A stretch of 8,747 nt of DNA from an uncultured Lachnospiraceae bacterium (GCA_905200565.1 CAJKKX010000077.1:1-8747), one strand, 5' to 3'; positions 1-7,164 are shown, numbered from the stretch's first letter. Translations and numbers: made by a program. Notes: generated by a model from the sequence alone, not told the origin.

Positions 1-633
1 GCGGGCAACCAGCTTGCAGATGGGTTTTCCCTCCGAGGAAAATTTCATCTCGTACTCGGTCATCACATTTCCTTCGGCCATGGGGCTGTTGTGGAGGGCA
101 AAGGAGTGCTCCACGATCTTCCACCCCGCCGCGGGAATGGACTCCAGCGAGTAATCGAAAAGTCCCCGGTTGTCTGTTTTAAACTCCACGCTTCCGTTTT
201 CCTCCAGTATCTGATCGTAACGTCTGAGAAATTCTCTGGATGGCAGACGGCGTTTTGCATGGCGGTCCTTTGGCCACGGATCGGAAAAATTCAGATAAAT
301 GCGTCCCACTTCCCCCAATGCAAAAATTTCCGGCAGCTCGCAGGCGTCGATACAGAGGTAATAAAGATTTGGAATCTCATCTGCCTTCTCCCGTTTCTGA
401 AGCGCGCGCAAAAGCACGCTGGTATACCGCTCGATCCCCACATAGTTAATTTCCGGATGCCTAAGAGCCATCTCTGTCACAAACTTCCCTTTTCCCATTC
501 CTACCTCGATATGTATGGGATGATCATTCCCAAAAACCTCTCTCCACTTTCCCTTCTGTCCCTTCGGATTCTGAATGACAAGCGAACTGCTTCCTACCGC
601 CTCATCCGCTCCCGGTATATTTCTTAAACGCAT
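1..633 (-). CDS. trmB: tRNA (guanine-N7-)-methyltransferase TrmB, 3' end cut by the window edge
   Basis: This enzyme uses S-adenosylmethionine (SAM) to methylate N7 of guanine 46 in the variable loop of tRNAs in the cytoplasm. I translated the reverse strand: 211 codons are open from ATG at 633-631 to base 1 with no stop reached. TrmB proteins are usually about 210-220 residues, so only a few codons should be missing. Family motifs are in order: the SAM-binding loop EVGMGKGKF (residues 43-51), the signature NFSDPWPKDRHAKRRL (115-130), the substrate-binding TDNRGLFDYSLES (153-165) and TEYEMKF (192-198). The start is supported by GGGAGG seven bases upstream (reverse strand, about 641-646). It is transcribed away from the ATPase operon and is probably functionally unrelated housekeeping. 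The + strand reading frame lying across it is a shadow. Confidence 0.96.
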   Translation of the reverse strand, partial: MRLRNIPGADEAVGSSSLVIQNPKGQKGKWREVFGNDHPIHIEVGMGKGKFVTEMALRHPEINYVGIERYTSVLLRALQKREKADEIPNLYYLCIDACELPEIFALGEVGRIYLNFSDPWPKDRHAKRRLPSREFLRRYDQILEENGSVEFKTDNRGLFDYSLESIPAAGWKIVEHSFALHNSPMAEGNVMTEYEMKFSSEGKPICKLVAR

Positions 634-668
634 CGCATTTCCTCCCATATAAATCATGACATGCTCTT

Positions 669-697
669 ATCTTACCCGACTTTCTCCTTTTGCGCAA
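669..697 (-). promoter_or_regulatory. Candidate sigma-A-type promoter for trmB
   Basis: Read on the reverse strand there is TTGCGC (692-697), then a spacer of exactly 17 bases, then TAAGAT (669-674). The -35 element matches TTGACA at three positions and the -10 element matches TATAAT at four. It lies about 36 bases upstream of the trmB start codon, leaving room for a short leader with the GGGAGG ribosome site. The spacing is good but the elements are imperfect, so this is a suggestion only. Confidence 0.35.
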
Positions 698-731
698 GGC
701 TCTGAAGGCAAACATCCTTTTCTTTCTCCTT

Positions 732-761
732 TTAGGAATTTTCCCCAAAAAAATGTATATT
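732..761 (+). promoter_or_regulatory. Candidate promoter for the V-type ATPase operon
   Basis: The AT-rich stretch upstream of the first ATPase gene contains TATATT (756-761), five of six matches to a -10 box. The best -35 candidate at near-normal spacing is TTAGGA (732-737, 18-base spacer), which is weak. Start of transcription would fall near 768, giving a leader of about 30 bases that holds the AGGAGG site. The whole intergenic region (634-796) is only 163 bases, so the operon promoter should be here unless transcription relies on an activator. No clear operator repeat was seen. Confidence 0.25.
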
Positions 762-780
762 AGTAAAAATATAAAGTTTG

Positions 781-799
781 ACAGGAGGAGCCCTTTATG
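781..799 (+). promoter_or_regulatory. Strong ribosome binding site, copy 1 of a repeated initiation signal
   Basis: ACAGGAGGAGCCCTTTATG covers the SD site and start codon of the stalk subunit. An almost identical signal, differing by loss of one G, recurs at the c-subunit gene (3980-3997). A consensus AGGAGG with eight-base spacing predicts efficient initiation. Confidence 0.7.
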
Positions 800-1108
800 G
801 ATGCCATCATAGACCGCCTGGCCGCCATCGAACAGTCCGCCGCCCGCCTGATCGATTCCGCCGCCTCAGAGAAAAAAAGGCTGGAGAAACAGTTTCATGC
901 GGCGATTGCCCGGTATGATGCCGAGGTAGATCGCAGGACAGCCGAAAAGCAGCAGGCGCTCCGGAAAGAACTGGACGCGCAAATGACGGAAGAACTTTTG
1001 CAGATGAAACGGGAAACGGAAACATCGCTTCTCATGATAAAAGAAGATTATGAAAAAAATCATGAAACCCTTGCAGAAAACATCCTGCAAAAAATCATAA
1101 AGAGGTAA
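797..1108 (+). CDS. V/A-type ATPase peripheral stalk subunit G/H (coiled coil)
   Basis: This 103-residue protein is almost entirely charged, helical coiled coil with no membrane segment or signal peptide. Long runs rich in Glu, Lys, Arg, Gln and Ala span about residues 5-100 (for example ASEKKRLEKQFHAAIARYDA). Size, composition and position as the first gene of a V-type ATPase operon fit the G/H stalk subunit (AhaH-like; NtpF in Enterococcus hirae naming). That subunit pairs with subunit E to form the peripheral stalk holding the A3B3 head still. Coiled coils diverge quickly, so the call rests on context as much as on sequence. Translation should be strong: AGGAGG at 783-788 sits eight bases before ATG. 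The next gene starts three bases after its stop. I give no symbol because naming differs between species. Confidence 0.82.
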   Translation: MDAIIDRLAAIEQSAARLIDSAASEKKRLEKQFHAAIARYDAEVDRRTAEKQQALRKELDAQMTEELLQMKRETETSLLMIKEDYEKNHETLAENILQKIIKR

Positions 1109-1111
1109 TCT

Positions 1112-2143
1112 ATGGGAAATCTGTTCGCCTACAGCGCAATGACTACGAAAATACGCTCGCTTCGAAGCACGCTTTTCACGTCCGAAAACTATCAGGAACT
1201 GGCTTCTATGGCGGACGTACCAAATGCGCTGGAATATCTGAAAAAACATCCTGCATACGGGGATCTCTTTGTAAATGGAAAAGAAACTGCTCTTCACCGC
1301 GGAGAAATTGAACATCTGCTGACACATGCGGTTTATAGAGATTTCCAGAAGATCTACCGTTTCGCCTCTGCCGAACAGCGCAGATTCCTGAAACTGTATT
1401 TTCATCGATATGAGGTTTCCCTTTTAAAAACCGGCCTGCGCATGGTATTAAATCACCGGAACATATCTCCGAACCTGACGGCCTTCGAAGATTTTTTCCG
1501 GAAACATTCAGACGTCGACCTTGCAAAAGTCTTTGCCAGCAGAACCCTTGAAGAGTTCGCCCAAAACCTCAGCGGTTCCATTTATGACGAGCCCCTGCGC
1601 CGTCTTTTGACCCTCCACGCCCCTGCGCTCCGGGATTATGAACTGGCATTGGACCTCTTTTATTTTAAATGGTTTTTCAGGACCGGATGCAAAATTATGA
1701 AAAAAGGACAGCTTGCGCATTTTCGTGAAGCATACGGCACAAAAATGGACCTGCTGAATATCAGTTGGATTTATCGTTCCCATCAATATTTTCATATGTC
1801 AGACGCAGATATTTACGCGCAACTGATTCCTGTACAGTATCATCTCCATGATAAGGATATCCTTGCTCTGGTACTGGCAAACAGCGAAGAGGAATTCACC
1901 GCCGCACTCCGGCATACGTATTATAGAAAATACTATGAAAAATTTTCTGACAGAAATCTGGCAGAGGCATATATCTGCATCCGGCAGACGATCCAGCGAA
2001 AAGCGGCCGTCCGCGATCCTTATTCCATCGCTCCGGTTATCTCGTATCTCTATGAGAAGGAGCACGAAATTGATAAGATTACGACTGTTTTGGAATGTAT
2101 CCGTTACGGACTTCCCCAGGAAAAAACGCTGCGGTTTTTATGA
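1112..2143 (+). CDS. ntpC: V/A-type ATPase subunit C (central rotor socket, AC39/d family)
   Basis: This 343-residue protein matches the usual length (about 330-350) of the V-type C subunit, the funnel-shaped helical socket that sits on the membrane c-ring and receives the D/F shaft. It is soluble and helical, with no membrane segment. The N-terminus (MGNLFAYSAMTTKIRSLRST) and the following acid/leucine-rich helices have the character of this family, including an N-terminal part with residues like YQELASMADVPNALEYL at 27-43. It starts three bases after the stalk gene, with a modest SD, AGAGGT at 1101-1106, five bases before ATG, that overlaps the preceding stop. In E. hirae this gene lies between E and G; here it is second in the operon. 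The identification is from family resemblance plus a full set of surrounding ATPase genes. Confidence 0.9.
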   Translation: MGNLFAYSAMTTKIRSLRSTLFTSENYQELASMADVPNALEYLKKHPAYGDLFVNGKETALHRGEIEHLLTHAVYRDFQKIYRFASAEQRRFLKLYFHRYEVSLLKTGLRMVLNHRNISPNLTAFEDFFRKHSDVDLAKVFASRTLEEFAQNLSGSIYDEPLRRLLTLHAPALRDYELALDLFYFKWFFRTGCKIMKKGQLAHFREAYGTKMDLLNISWIYRSHQYFHMSDADIYAQLIPVQYHLHDKDILALVLANSEEEFTAALRHTYYRKYYEKFSDRNLAEAYICIRQTIQRKAAVRDPYSIAPVISYLYEKEHEIDKITTVLECIRYGLPQEKTLRFL

Positions 2144-2200
2144 AACGCCGCAGGCAAGACGGATTACGAGTTGAAAATAACGGGACAGGGGGTGTAGCCA

Positions 2201-3946
2201 ATGATTGTAAAAATGACATTCCTGCATATTCTGGGACCAAAGGCCGACATTGACCGTGTAGTAAGCGAATATTTTACAAAATACGAAATCCATTTGGAAA
2301 ACGCCCTGTCAGAGCAAAAAACCGGAAAGAAACTAAAACCCTATTGCGAAGCCAATCCTTACCGCGAGTGGCTTTCCAAAGCCGACAAATATGCACAGTC
2401 CCTGCCCTGCAAGGCTCCTGTATCCGGCAGCCCGGCCACCTTTGAAGAGTCCGTAAATACCTTACAGTCGCTGGAGACACAGATAAGCGCCGTCGAAAAA
2501 AAACGCATAAAGTTTGAAAAAAAACGGGAAGAGCTGCAAAAATCTCTGCGGGACATCGAACCATTTCTGGAATTTGACTATAACATATGCGAGGCTCTAA
2601 AGTTTCGATTCCTGCGCTGCCGCTTCGGCAGAATCGCCCGGAACGATTACGAAAATTTCAAAAAAAACACAGACGAAAATCCGAATGTGATATTTTTCAA
2701 ATGCCGCAGCGACAGCCAATATGTCTGGGGCGTACATTTTATGCCCGCCGGACTATCCCAGGAAGCGGAGGCTGTATTTTCCTCCCTGCATTTCGACCCG
2801 GTCCGCCTGCCTGACCCGTATGATGAAACGCCGCGGCAGGCCGTCCGCCGCCTGAAAGACGAAATCGAAGCCTGCTATTCGCAGATTTCCGCCTGCCGCG
2901 GAGAACTGCTCCAAACCCTGCCCGGCCAGCGCTCCCAAATACTCGCCGCCCGCGAGACGCTAAAGCTTCTGTCCACAAACTTTGATGTGCGAAAACTTGC
3001 CGCGTGTACCACAGAAGAACGCCACCCTTTTTTTCTTCTCTGCGGATGGATGCCGCAGGATCAGGCAAAAGCTTTCGAACGGGAAATGGCCAAAGACGAA
3101 GACCTGTACTGTATCCTGGAGGAAAACGCCCCCCCTGGCATGGGCCAGCCCCCTACAAAACTGAAAAATCCCCCGCTTTTTCAGCCCTTTGAACTATTTA
3201 TCCGGATGTATGGCCTTCCGGCCTACACGGAAATCGACCCTACCATCTTCGTAGCCCTGACTTATGCCTTTATCTTTGGAGCCATGTTCGGGGATGTAGG
3301 ACAGGGACTGTGCCTGCTGGCCGGAGGCGCTCTGCTTTTTCATTATAAGAAAATGCCTTTGGCTGCCGTCATCAGCCAGTCAGGTTTTTTTTCCACGATT
3401 TTTGGTTTCCTGTACGGAAGCTTCTTTGGCTTTGAGAACCTGCTTCCCTCCCTGTGGCTGAAGCCCTCCGAAAGCATGATAACGCTTCCCCTGTTTGGAA
3501 ACATAAACACGGTATTCGCAGCGGCGGTCGTCTTTGGCCTTTTTCTGATTCTTACAACACTTGCGCTCCACTTGATAAATGAATTAAAAATCAGGCGTGA
3601 AAAAAAGTTCCTTGCAAAAGAACCCCGGAAATTTTCTCCGGAAATTCTTTTTGAGCTTTTCGAAATCCTGTTAAGCTACTTCTCCAATATCCTCTCCTTT
3701 CTCCGCATCGGAGCCTTCGCCGTAAGCCATGCCGCCATGATGCAGGTGGTACAGATGCTCGCGGGAGCGCAAAGCGGCCATTCCCTGAACTGGAGCGTCA
3801 TCCTTCTGGGAAACCTGCTCGTATGCGGGATGGAAGGGCTCATTGTCGGCATTCAGGTTCTGCGCCTGGAATATTATGAGATGTTCAGCCGCTTTTACAA
3901 AGGAACCGGCCGCAGGTTCATACCTTTCGGTCAGAAAAAAGAATGA
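2201..3946 (+). CDS. ntpI: V/A-type ATPase subunit I (a subunit, stator and ion half-channels)
   Basis: Subunit I links the peripheral stalks to the membrane and forms the ion path beside the rotating c-ring. Residues 1 to about 340 are the cytoplasmic arm, with coiled-coil parts at about 82-118 and 210-255. The membrane half follows, with hydrophobic segments near 347-365, 366-382, 388-410, 436-460, 483-520 and 530-555. The key stator arginine is R502 in SFLRIGAFAVSHAAM. The last membrane helix holds GLIVGIQVLRLEYYE, with Q552 and R555 as the other polar channel residues. At 581 residues it is shorter than E. hirae NtpI (about 660). The shortfall is mostly between about 460 and 482, where NtpI has another membrane hairpin. 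It resembles the '116 kDa subunit family' proteins of Clostridia. The ribosome site GGGGGTG (2188-2194) is imperfect. The 57-base gap after subunit C holds nothing else I can support. Confidence 0.94.
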   Translation: MIVKMTFLHILGPKADIDRVVSEYFTKYEIHLENALSEQKTGKKLKPYCEANPYREWLSKADKYAQSLPCKAPVSGSPATFEESVNTLQSLETQISAVEKKRIKFEKKREELQKSLRDIEPFLEFDYNICEALKFRFLRCRFGRIARNDYENFKKNTDENPNVIFFKCRSDSQYVWGVHFMPAGLSQEAEAVFSSLHFDPVRLPDPYDETPRQAVRRLKDEIEACYSQISACRGELLQTLPGQRSQILAARETLKLLSTNFDVRKLAACTTEERHPFFLLCGWMPQDQAKAFEREMAKDEDLYCILEENAPPGMGQPPTKLKNPPLFQPFELFIRMYGLPAYTEIDPTIFVALTYAFIFGAMFGDVGQGLCLLAGGALLFHYKKMPLAAVISQSGFFSTIFGFLYGSFFGFENLLPSLWLKPSESMITLPLFGNINTVFAAAVVFGLFLILTTLALHLINELKIRREKKFLAKEPRKFSPEILFELFEILLSYFSNILSFLRIGAFAVSHAAMMQVVQMLAGAQSGHSLNWSVILLGNLLVCGMEGLIVGIQVLRLEYYEMFSRFYKGTGRRFIPFGQKKE

Positions 3947-3979
3947 TTCTAGCGATTCAGAATTTGTATTTACTTTTTA

Positions 3980-3997
3980 ACAGGAGGACCCTTTATG
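3980..3997 (+). promoter_or_regulatory. Strong ribosome binding site, copy 2 of a repeated initiation signal
   Basis: ACAGGAGGACCCTTTATG is the SD site and start of the c-subunit gene. It equals the signal at 781-799 with one G deleted. AGGAGG (3982-3987) is seven bases from ATG. A strong site suits the c subunit, which is needed in many copies per complex. Confidence 0.7.
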
Positions 3998-4441
3998 TCA
4001 ACCATTGTTTGCGTTACCTTACTTCTTACTCTGATACTCAGCATACTGCTTCCCTTCGGTTCCTTTCTCATCGGCGAAAGAAACCGGGGCCGTTACAAAA
4101 CCTCTCTGGCGGTAAACTGTTTTTTCTTTTTCGGAACGCTGCTCCTTGCCATGATCATCGCCTTTACCGGCAATGGCTCGGTTTCCGCCGCCGCAGACGC
4201 CGCCGCAAATAAAGCCTCCGGCCTGTCCACAGGTATGGGATACCTGGCCGCCGCATTTGTTACGGGACTTTCCTGTATCGGCGGAGGCATTGCCGTTGCC
4301 AGCGCTGCCAGCGCCGCCCTCGGAGCGATCAGCGAGGACCAGAGCGTCCTCGGAAAATCCCTGATCTTTGTAGGGCTTTCCGAAGGTATCGCCCTTTACG
4401 GACTGATCATATCTTTTATGATTCTGGGAAAACTGGGCTGA
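3995..4441 (+). CDS. ntpK: V/A-type ATPase subunit K (ion-carrying c-ring protein)
   Basis: This 148-residue membrane protein forms the rotor ring. The C-terminal hairpin (about 78-147) is the true c-subunit fold: a glycine/alanine-rich helix (GLSCIGGGIAVASAASAALGAI), the polar loop SEDQSVLGKS (113-122), and a second helix with the ion-binding glutamate E130 in LSEGIALYG. The N-terminal half is not a second copy of that hairpin, as it is in the 16-kDa NtpK type. It is a hydrophobic stretch (3-26), a basic loop ERNRGRYK (28-35), another hydrophobic stretch (38-57) and a small-residue linker with a signal-peptidase-like VSA at 63-65. If processed there, an 83-residue single-hairpin c subunit would remain. 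At the place of the E. hirae sodium ligand Gln110 I read V101, and G131 follows the glutamate instead of Thr. The stop TGA shares one base with the start of the next gene. Confidence 0.93.
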   Translation: MSTIVCVTLLLTLILSILLPFGSFLIGERNRGRYKTSLAVNCFFFFGTLLLAMIIAFTGNGSVSAAADAAANKASGLSTGMGYLAAAFVTGLSCIGGGIAVASAASAALGAISEDQSVLGKSLIFVGLSEGIALYGLIISFMILGKLG

Positions 4442-4749
4442 TGAAACTGTATCTGATCAGCGATAATGTAGATAGCTGCACCGGAATGCGGCTGGCCGGT
4501 GTGGAGGGATGCGTTGTCCATGAAAGAAATGAACTGAAAAAGGCTCTGCAAAAAGCCATCGCCGACCCGTCTGTCGGCGTCCTTCTTCTGACCGAAAAAT
4601 TCGGCAGAGAATTCCCGGACATCGTGGATGATGTAAAGCTGAACCGCAGACTTCCGCTGATCATCGAAATCCCCGACAGACACGGGACAGGACGCCGCCC
4701 GGACTTCATCACTTCCTACATCCGGGAGGCCGTCGGCATAAAATTATAA
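4441..4749 (+). CDS. ntpG: V/A-type ATPase subunit F (central shaft)
   Basis: This 102-residue soluble protein is the F subunit, which binds subunit D to make the rotating central shaft. In E. hirae it is called NtpG; other naming schemes call it AtpF or NtpF. The family pattern is visible: an N-terminal beta strand (MKLYLISD), then SCTGMRLAGVEGCVVH (12-27) where the family has a conserved glycine-rich turn, VGVLLLTEKFG (45-55), and the LPLIIEIPDR strand with its proline (71-80). Its ATG overlaps the stop of the c-subunit gene by one base (TGATG) and there is no good SD, only weak G-rich sequence. Translation probably depends on ribosomes finishing the c gene. That fits the low need for F, one per complex. 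Confidence 0.93.
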   Translation: MKLYLISDNVDSCTGMRLAGVEGCVVHERNELKKALQKAIADPSVGVLLLTEKFGREFPDIVDDVKLNRRLPLIIEIPDRHGTGRRPDFITSYIREAVGIKL

Positions 4750-4790
4750 CATCTTCCACCAGATACCGGAAAGACAGAAAATTCAAAAAA

Positions 4791-4807
4791 AGAAGGTGAA
4801 CATTTTG
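4791..4807 (+). promoter_or_regulatory. Ribosome binding site that decides a TTG start for subunit E
   Basis: AGAAGGTG (4791-4798) is the only SD-like sequence here and it is followed six bases later by TTG (4805-4807). The in-frame GTG at 4796 lies inside the SD itself and so cannot easily be the start codon. TTG gives a protein beginning (M)TTEEKLKHFEE, which also looks like the normal N-terminus of this subunit. Confidence 0.7.
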
Positions 4808-5392
4808 ACCACGGAGGAAAAGCTAAAACATTTTGAGGAGACCGTGCAAAAACAGGCCTGGAACAAACGCACAGAAATGATTCATGAATACAAAGTTTCT
4901 CTGCAAAAACGCATGGAAAAACAGAAACAGGAAAAACAGGCGCAGGCCGACCTTCTTCTCCATGCGGAAGTTCTCGGCTTAAAGCAGAAAAAAAACAAGC
5001 TTCTGGCAAAACAAAAGCTTGCACTCAGACGCCAGCTTTCCAAAACGCAGGCTGATTTCAAAGACAAACTGTTTGCAGAGGTAAAAGCAAAACTGGAAGC
5101 ATACATGGATACGCCTGCCTATCAGGAACTGCTGGTTCAGCAGATTCAGGATATCCTTCGCTATGCGGACGGCAGCCCTGTCACGATTTCGATTGATCCC
5201 GCCGACGCCGCAAAGCGAAACAGCCTCATCGCCGCCACCAACACCCCTCTGACAGTTTCACAGGATTCCTTTCTGGGCGGAGTCCGGGCAGTGCTTCCCG
5301 GCCGCCATATCCTGATCGACAATTCCTTTTCCACAAAACTGATGGAAGAAAAGGCTTCCTTCCAGTTTCACGGAGGTAAGGCGCATGAATAA
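4805..5392 (+). CDS. ntpE: V/A-type ATPase peripheral stalk subunit E
   Basis: Subunit E pairs with the G/H coiled coil to make the peripheral stalk that stops the catalytic head from turning. From the preferred TTG start it has 195 residues, the usual size. Residues 1 to about 100 are a long basic coiled coil rich in Lys, Gln and Glu. The C-terminal globular part (about 103-195), which caps the top of the B subunit, contains VTISIDPADA and FLGGVRAVLPGRHILIDNSF (157-176), the family's Gly-Gly turn followed by the DNS motif. A longer version starting at GTG 4796 would add three residues but its start would lie inside the SD. The 55-base gap after F contains no gene. The last eight bases overlap the start of subunit A, suggesting coupled translation. 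Confidence 0.93.
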   Translation: MTTEEKLKHFEETVQKQAWNKRTEMIHEYKVSLQKRMEKQKQEKQAQADLLLHAEVLGLKQKKNKLLAKQKLALRRQLSKTQADFKDKLFAEVKAKLEAYMDTPAYQELLVQQIQDILRYADGSPVTISIDPADAAKRNSLIAATNTPLTVSQDSFLGGVRAVLPGRHILIDNSFSTKLMEEKASFQFHGGKAHE

Positions 5393-7151
5393 GACCGCAC
5401 GCATCTATGGAATCAATGGTTCTGTCATCTATCTTAAGGGAAATACCGGCTTTTCTATGTCAGAAATGGTCTACGTGGGACGGGAACGCCTGGCAGGCGA
5501 GGTCATTCGCCTTACCTCCGGACTCACCACGATTCAGGTCTTTGAGGATACCACGGGGCTTTCCCCAGGCGATCCGGTAGAAGCCTCCGGCAGTTCTCTT
5601 TGTGTCACGCTTTGCCCTGGTATCCTGAACAATATCTTTGACGGCGTCGGCCGCCCCCTGCGCGCCATCGCCGCTTCTTCCGGAAGCTGCATCAGCCGGG
5701 GCTTCCCTTTCCATTCTCAGAACACGGGAAAGAAATGGGAGGTACATATCACGGTAAAACCAGGCGAGGAGGTGAGAGGCGGCAGCATCTTTGCGGAAAC
5801 GCCTGAGACTCCCGCCATCGTCCACCGCTCAATGCTTCCCCCCCATCTGTCCGGACGTATCCTGGATGTGGTTCCCGACGGGACGTACACCATCCTTGAT
5901 CCTCTCGTTACGCTTCAGTTGGACGATGGTTCCGAAAGCACGCTGTCTCTGGCTCAAAAATGGCCCGTCCGCATCCCCCGTCCTGTTGCCGGAAGGTATC
6001 CTGCCAACAAACCTCTGCTTACCGGCCAGCGCATCCTGGATACCCTCTTTCCGATTGCAAAGGGCGGTACAGCAGCGGTGCCTGGCGGATTTGGCGTCGG
6101 AAAAACCATGATGCAGCACCAGATTGCCAAGTGGGCAGACACCGACGTCATCGTCTATATTGGCTGCGGAGAACGCGGAAATGAAATGACACAGGTGATG
6201 GAGGAATTCTCCTCACTTACCGATCCCAGAACAGGAAGCTCCCTCATGGAACGCACTGTCCTGATCGCAAACACCTCGGATATGCCGGTAGCTGCCCGTG
6301 AAGCTTCCATCTATACCGGCATCACTCTGGCAGAATATTACCGCGACATGGGTTACGATGTGGCGGTTATGGCCGATTCCACCTCACGCTGGGCCGAGGC
6401 TCTGCGGGAACTTTCCGGACGCCTGGAAGAGATGCCCGCCGAAGAAGGCTTTCCCGCATACCTGGCGTCCCGTCTTTCCGCTTTCTATGAGCGGGCCGGC
6501 CTTACGCTGAACTTAAACGGCACAGAAGGCAGCGTGTCCATTATCGGCGCCGTCTCTCCCCAGGGCGGCGACTTTTCGGAACCTGTCACGCAGAACACCC
6601 GGCGTTTTGTACACTGTTTCTGGGGATTGGAGAAATCACTCGCTTACGCCAGACATTTTCCGGCGATCCACTGGCTCACCAGCTACAGCGAATATCTGGA
6701 ATCCCTCTCTCCCTGGTATCACGACCAGGTCGACGAAAACTTTATCAATGAAAGAAACCAGATCATGGCTATTCTGAACCAGGAAAACGGGCTGATGGAA
6801 ATCGTAAATCTGGTCGGAAGCGACATGCTTCCGGATGACCAGAAGCTCACGCTGGAAATCGCCCGTGTGATCCGCCTGGGCTTTCTACAGCAGAATGCCT
6901 TCCACCCGGAGGACGCCTGCGTTCCTTTGAAAAAACAGTTTTTGATGATGGACACGATTCTGTATCTTTACAAAAAATCGCAGGCGCTGATTGCTATGGG
7001 AATGCCTATGTCCGTCTTGAAAGAACATGATATTTTTGACCAGATTATTTCTATAAAATACAGAGTTCCAAATCAAGATCTGGCACAATTCGAAACGTAC
7101 CGGACTGCTATCGACCGCTTCTGTGAAAATGTTTTGTCCAAAAATGCCTGA
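5385..7151 (+). CDS. ntpA: V/A-type ATPase catalytic subunit A
   Basis: This is the ATP-hydrolysing or ATP-making subunit, three copies alternating with B in the headpiece. The 588 residues match the family length (about 580-600). Domains in order: the N-terminal beta barrel (1-70), the V-type-specific non-homologous insertion (about 110-200), the nucleotide-binding core and a helical C-terminus. The P-loop is PGGFGVGKT (233-241) with K240 and T241. GCGERGNE (260-267) carries the catalytic glutamate E263. [15 protein letters not shown] (328-342) is the Walker B region, and FYERAG follows further on. The P-loop has Gly at 235 where many homologues, including E. hirae, have Pro (GPFG). The gene starts eight bases inside the end of subunit E, behind GGAGGT (5372-5377) with seven-base spacing. 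The presence of the insertion separates it from F-type beta subunits. Confidence 0.98.
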   Translation: MNKTARIYGINGSVIYLKGNTGFSMSEMVYVGRERLAGEVIRLTSGLTTIQVFEDTTGLSPGDPVEASGSSLCVTLCPGILNNIFDGVGRPLRAIAASSGSCISRGFPFHSQNTGKKWEVHITVKPGEEVRGGSIFAETPETPAIVHRSMLPPHLSGRILDVVPDGTYTILDPLVTLQLDDGSESTLSLAQKWPVRIPRPVAGRYPANKPLLTGQRILDTLFPIAKGGTAAVPGGFGVGKTMMQHQIAKWADTDVIVYIGCGERGNEMTQVMEEFSSLTDPRTGSSLMERTVLIANTSDMPVAAREASIYTGITLAEYYRDMGYDVAVMADSTSRWAEALRELSGRLEEMPAEEGFPAYLASRLSAFYERAGLTLNLNGTEGSVSIIGAVSPQGGDFSEPVTQNTRRFVHCFWGLEKSLAYARHFPAIHWLTSYSEYLESLSPWYHDQVDENFINERNQIMAILNQENGLMEIVNLVGSDMLPDDQKLTLEIARVIRLGFLQQNAFHPEDACVPLKKQFLMMDTILYLYKKSQALIAMGMPMSVLKEHDIFDQIISIKYRVPNQDLAQFETYRTAIDRFCENVLSKNA

Positions 7152-7164
7152 GGAGGTAAGGTTT

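Noticed and set aside
91..627. Open frame of 178 codons on the + strand
   Set aside because: It lies wholly across trmB, which shows all of its family motifs on the other strand; the + frame has no SD and no recognisable protein character.
634..796. Riboswitch, terminator or small RNA in the divergent intergenic region
   Set aside because: Only 163 bases, and beyond the short palindrome TTGCGCAA (690-697) I found no strong hairpin or conserved riboswitch-like core.
866..1405. Open frame of 179 codons on the - strand
   Set aside because: Antisense shadow spanning the stalk subunit and the start of C; composition is that of a back-translated coiled coil and no ribosome site was seen.
2144..2197. 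In-frame stretch of 17 sense codons after the stop of subunit C (NAAGKTDYELKITGQGV), possible readthrough or recent loss of a longer C-terminus
   Set aside because: Subunit C already has the normal family length at its TGA, and no readthrough context or structure is apparent.
2140..2253. Small frame starting at an ATGA overlap with the stop of subunit C (MKRRRQDGLRVENN...)
   Set aside because: About 37 codons, overlaps the start of subunit I by some 50 bases, and has no SD before it; most likely chance.
3943..4212. Frame of 89 codons overlapping the end of I and the start of K
   Set aside because: It is the shifted frame of the c-subunit gene, ending in an arginine run that is just GCC-rich alanine codons misread; the true gene has a strong SD and c-subunit motifs.
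7123..7164. N-terminal extension of subunit B by 14 residues
   Set aside because: It reads the last codons of subunit A in another frame; the AGGAGG site and family length support ATG 7165.
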